A DNA stretch of 7,906 nucleotides from Deltaproteobacteria bacterium (GTDB taxonomy: Bacteria; Desulfobacterota; Desulfomonilia; UBA1062). Both the position numbers and the translations under genes were made by a program. Where the stretch lies: positions 1 to 7,906 of the forward strand of contig JAGVNP010000280.1 in the NCBI GenBank assembly GCA_020053185.1, given 5' to 3'. Position 1 is the first letter of the stretch, and every line of letters starts with the position of its first letter. The notes beneath the pieces were generated by a model. The model was not told the origin of the DNA. It ran no database searches and saw only the letters and a program-made list of their open reading frames with translations. Positions 5,700 to 7,906 of this stretch are shown piece after piece.

Positions 5700-6545
5700 A
5701 TGACCGCAGACAAGAAACTTTTTAAAGGAACGCAGACATATGTGCTTGACCCTGAGTTGGCAAACATAGTGAATGCCAGCATAAAGCTGGAGATGCCCCT
5801 GCTTTTAAAAGGAGAGCCGGGAACAGGAAAAACTTTACTTGCACATGCCATTGCAGAAGGGCTTCATATGCCCTTGATCGTGCTGAATGTGAAATCCAGC
5901 ATGAAAGCAATTGATGCCCTGTATCAATACGATACCCTTACAAGATTGAATGACAGCCGTTTCGGCGATTCAAAGCGGGATGTGAGCAATATTGAAGACT
6001 ATATCAGAATGGGCAAGATTGGTCAGGCATTTGTCTCAGATAAAAAGGTAGTGCTTTTGATTGATGAGATCGACAAAGCAGATACTGATTTTCAGGATGA
6101 CCTCCTTGATGTTCTGGATCAGATGTCGTTTGATGTAATGGAGATCGATAAAACAGTTCATGCAGAGCACAGGCCGATTTTAGTAATTACTTCAAATGCA
6201 AAAAAAGATCTGTCCGATCCGTTTCTCGGCAGATGCATATTCCATCATATTGCATTTCCTGATTCTGACATGATGCGCTCAATAATTAATGCTCATTTTC
6301 CTGATCTTAATAAATTGATATCCGATGCATGCATCGACACATTTTACCGCCTGCGTGAGATCAAGGGTGTCGAGAAAAAGCCTGCCACGCGTGAGCTGAT
6401 CAACTGGATCAGGATACTGCTCATGGATTCTGATTTTGATCCCAGCTATTTAAAGAGCGATGTGCCTTATCTCGGCGTGCTCTTCAAAAAGAGCAATGAC
6501 TACATGCTAGCACAGAAATATGTGACAAACTCTTCCCGCATCTAG
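5700..6545 (+). CDS. MoxR-family AAA+ ATPase (CoxD/CbbQ-like)
   Basis: 281 aa, the normal size for a single-domain MoxR-type AAA+ ATPase; cytoplasmic. Visible motifs: Walker A GEPGTGKT (38-45), Walker B VVLLIDEID (117-125), sensor 1 ITSN (Asn166), an arginine-finger candidate in FLGRC (Arg178), and sensor 2 PATRE (Arg231). All catalytic residues seem intact. Members form hexameric rings that remodel a target protein, usually through a partner VWA-domain protein encoded next door, often to insert a metal or activate an enzyme complex. Here the partner is the CoxE-like gene 13 nt downstream. AAAGGAG lies 7 nt before the ATG. The upstream region is occupied by the repeat element ending at 5660, so the promoter must be within or just after it. 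The client enzyme is not in the window; the CO-dehydrogenase and Rubisco activator names are only nearest analogues. Confidence 0.9.
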   Translation: MTADKKLFKGTQTYVLDPELANIVNASIKLEMPLLLKGEPGTGKTLLAHAIAEGLHMPLIVLNVKSSMKAIDALYQYDTLTRLNDSRFGDSKRDVSNIEDYIRMGKIGQAFVSDKKVVLLIDEIDKADTDFQDDLLDVLDQMSFDVMEIDKTVHAEHRPILVITSNAKKDLSDPFLGRCIFHHIAFPDSDMMRSIINAHFPDLNKLISDACIDTFYRLREIKGVEKKPATRELINWIRILLMDSDFDPSYLKSDVPYLGVLFKKSNDYMLAQKYVTNSSRI

Positions 6546-6558
6546 GGAGGATTTTAAG

Positions 6559-7749
6559 ATGTTTGTCGGGTTTTTCTACGAGCTTAGAGATCAGGGAATA
6601 CCGATCTCGCCTTCTGCTTTCATCCGTCTTCAGGCAGCTTTAAGCAAAGGTCTTGTTCTATCATTGGAGGACTTCTACACCATTGCGCGTGCTCTAATGG
6701 TAAAATCTGAAAAATACTTTGACATGTATGACAGGGTCTTTGCTCACTATTTCAAGGGCTCTGAGATTAAAACTGCACTCCAGGAAGAGATAGATAGAGC
6801 AATAGAAAAGTTGCTTCAGGATTGGCTCAAAGATCCAATTGCAATGGCTGATTTTCTCGGCATGGGGGTAGAGGACATCAAACAAATGTCTCCTGAAGAA
6901 CTGGAGGAACTTTTCAGAAAAAAACTCAAAGAGCAGACCGAGCGCCATGACGGCGGAAACAGATGGATCGGCACAGGAGGAACTTCTCCGCTCGGTCATT
7001 CCGGACATCATCCTGGCGGCATGAGGGTAGGCGGCTCATCAGGATCTCACTCAGCAATAAAGGTTGCGCTTGAGCGAAGGTACCGCGACTATACCCAGGA
7101 TACCAGGCTAGGCCCTTCTCAGATAAGTGAAGCCATGCGGAGATTTCGCTACATGATTCAGGTAGGGCCAAAAAACCATGTGAATATAGAAAAAACCATT
7201 TACCAGACCATGAAAAATGCCGGAGAGATAGAGATTGTTTTTGACAGGTCTTTGAAAGACAAATTAAAAATTATCCTGATGATCGATAATGGCGGATGGT
7301 CAATGGACCCGTATGTGGATGTGGTGCAGGTGCTTTTTACCAATGCGCGGAATCATTTCAAGGATTTGAAGACCTTTTATTTCCATAATACGATCTACAA
7401 CAAGGTCTGGGAAGATGCTGAGCGGTGGAATAAGCCGTTTGAGGTTGATGATTTTGTGCGGCTCGATCCTGAGACCAGGCTCATAATTGTTGGTGATGCA
7501 TCCATGGCCATGTATGAGCTTTTCAGCCCGCACGGAAATATCTCTTACAATACCCCGCAGATCGCCCCGAGCTACAGGAGGCTTGAATTTTTAGCCAAGA
7601 CATTCAGACATAGCGTGTGGCTCAATCCAAGGTCTGCGCAGAAATGGGGGCATACAGAGACCATCGGAGAGATCATGCAGGTATTCCCCATGTTTGAGCT
7701 TACGATCAATGGACTTGAGCGGGCTATTAACCACTTGATGAAAAAGTAA
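6559..7749 (+). CDS. CoxE-like VWA-domain protein, partner of the AAA+ ATPase
   Basis: 396 aa. The N-terminal about 130 residues are helical and charged (FVGFFYELRDQGIPISPSAF, then a Glu-rich segment). A Gly/His/Ser-rich linker (about 131-170, with GTGGTSPLGHSG and HHPGGMRVGGSSG) follows, typical of the CoxE/COG3825-type family. A VWA domain starts near residue 236. Its first metal-site motif reads MIDNGGWSMD (Asp243), so the canonical Asp-X-Ser-X-Ser appears altered. A later acidic loop is IIVGDAS (Asp313). Such proteins bind both the MoxR-type ring and a client and act as adaptors in enzyme maturation. GGGAGGA lies 7 nt before the ATG and begins at the last base of the ATPase stop codon, so the two genes form a tight operon. 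No signal peptide or membrane segment is seen. The match to the family is by motif pattern. Confidence 0.88.
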   Translation: MFVGFFYELRDQGIPISPSAFIRLQAALSKGLVLSLEDFYTIARALMVKSEKYFDMYDRVFAHYFKGSEIKTALQEEIDRAIEKLLQDWLKDPIAMADFLGMGVEDIKQMSPEELEELFRKKLKEQTERHDGGNRWIGTGGTSPLGHSGHHPGGMRVGGSSGSHSAIKVALERRYRDYTQDTRLGPSQISEAMRRFRYMIQVGPKNHVNIEKTIYQTMKNAGEIEIVFDRSLKDKLKIILMIDNGGWSMDPYVDVVQVLFTNARNHFKDLKTFYFHNTIYNKVWEDAERWNKPFEVDDFVRLDPETRLIIVGDASMAMYELFSPHGNISYNTPQIAPSYRRLEFLAKTFRHSVWLNPRSAQKWGHTETIGEIMQVFPMFELTINGLERAINHLMKK

Positions 7750-7774
7750 AATAGATGTTAAGGATAATTCTTGC

Positions 7775-7851
7775 GCGCCCGTAGCTCAGTTGGATAGAGC
7801 GTAGGCCTCCGGAGCCTAAGGTCGCAGGTTCGATCCCTGTCGGGCGCACCA
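7775..7851 (+). tRNA. tRNA-Arg, anticodon CCG
   Basis: Complete cloverleaf of 77 nt including an encoded CCA. The acceptor stem GCGCCCG (7775-7781) pairs with CGGGCGC (7841-7847), and the discriminator base is A. The D-arm is GCTC/GAGC, the anticodon stem TAGGC/GCCTA holds the loop CTCCGGA with anticodon CCG (reads CGG), and the T-arm GCAGG-TTCGATC-CCTGT has one G-U pair. It lies 25 nt after the VWA gene with no visible terminator between. No duplicated 3' end or integrase suggests integration here. Confidence 0.97.
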
Positions 7852-7878
7852 TAATTTGAAGGGAAAGGGTGTCAGGGC

Positions 7879-7906
7879 TTGGCAAGTGACAAAAGAAAAA
7901 TCGGTA
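7879..7906 (+). CDS. Possible start of a downstream gene (partial, speculative)
   Basis: A TTG start would give Met-Ala-Ser-Asp-Lys-Arg-Lys-Ile-Gly to the window edge. That opening resembles the beginnings of MshEN (GspE/PilB N-terminal-like) domain proteins, which often start with a basic patch followed by Lys-Ile-Gly. An alternative GTG start at 7886 in another frame is also open to the edge. The purine-rich GGGAAAGGG upstream is a fair but distant ribosome-binding site. With nine codons visible, this is a guess. Confidence 0.2.

Noticed and set aside
7775..7906. tRNA-Arg as an integration site for a mobile island
   Set aside because: No integrase, no duplicate of the tRNA 3' end and no compositional change is visible within the window.

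Overview
The window reads as a chromosomal segment of an anaerobic bacterium with moderate GC content. A GlpC-type cysteine-rich iron-sulfur protein, a probable selenoprotein and a decayed 23S-IVS-type four-helix-bundle gene together suggest an uncultured lineage such as Nitrospirota or a former-Deltaproteobacteria group. This placement is an inference from gene style, not from a marker gene. UGA is an ordinary stop in at least two genes here (550-552 and 2406-2408), so the standard bacterial code applies.

Left part, plus strand (1-2758): the C-terminal end of a CCG-domain (GlpC/heterodisulfide-reductase-like) protein overlaps the start of a full-length transketolase by 4 nt. The transketolase stop is closely followed by a small exported glycine-rich protein with its own strong Shine-Dalgarno. 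These three look like one transcription unit. Positions 2761-3035 hold a non-coding element bounded by inverted repeats and full of small hairpins. It separates this unit from the convergent minus-strand genes.

Middle part, minus strand (3043-5382): murJ (lipid II flippase), and upstream of it a two-domain exported DUF1573/ASH-like protein. The latter is split by one in-frame TGA exactly at the conserved cysteine position of the domain. A perfect 7-bp stem with a 3-nt GGA loop starts 13 nt after that TGA, as expected of a bacterial SECIS. Together with an excellent ribosome-binding site, a signal peptide and an intact frame on both sides, this makes it a probable selenoprotein of 238 aa. It is the main discovery candidate in the window.

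The divergent intergenic region (5383-5699) holds a second copy of the inverted-repeat-bounded element, in the opposite orientation. Inside it lies the C-terminal half of a four-helix-bundle (S23/23S-IVS-like) protein gene on the minus strand, which I call a pseudogene remnant.

Right part, plus strand (5700-7851): a MoxR-type AAA+ ATPase and a CoxE-like VWA-domain protein form a two-gene unit, a classic ATPase/VWA chaperone pair with no visible client. It is followed by tRNA-Arg(CCG) with an encoded CCA. The last 28 bases may be the start of another gene, but this is weak.
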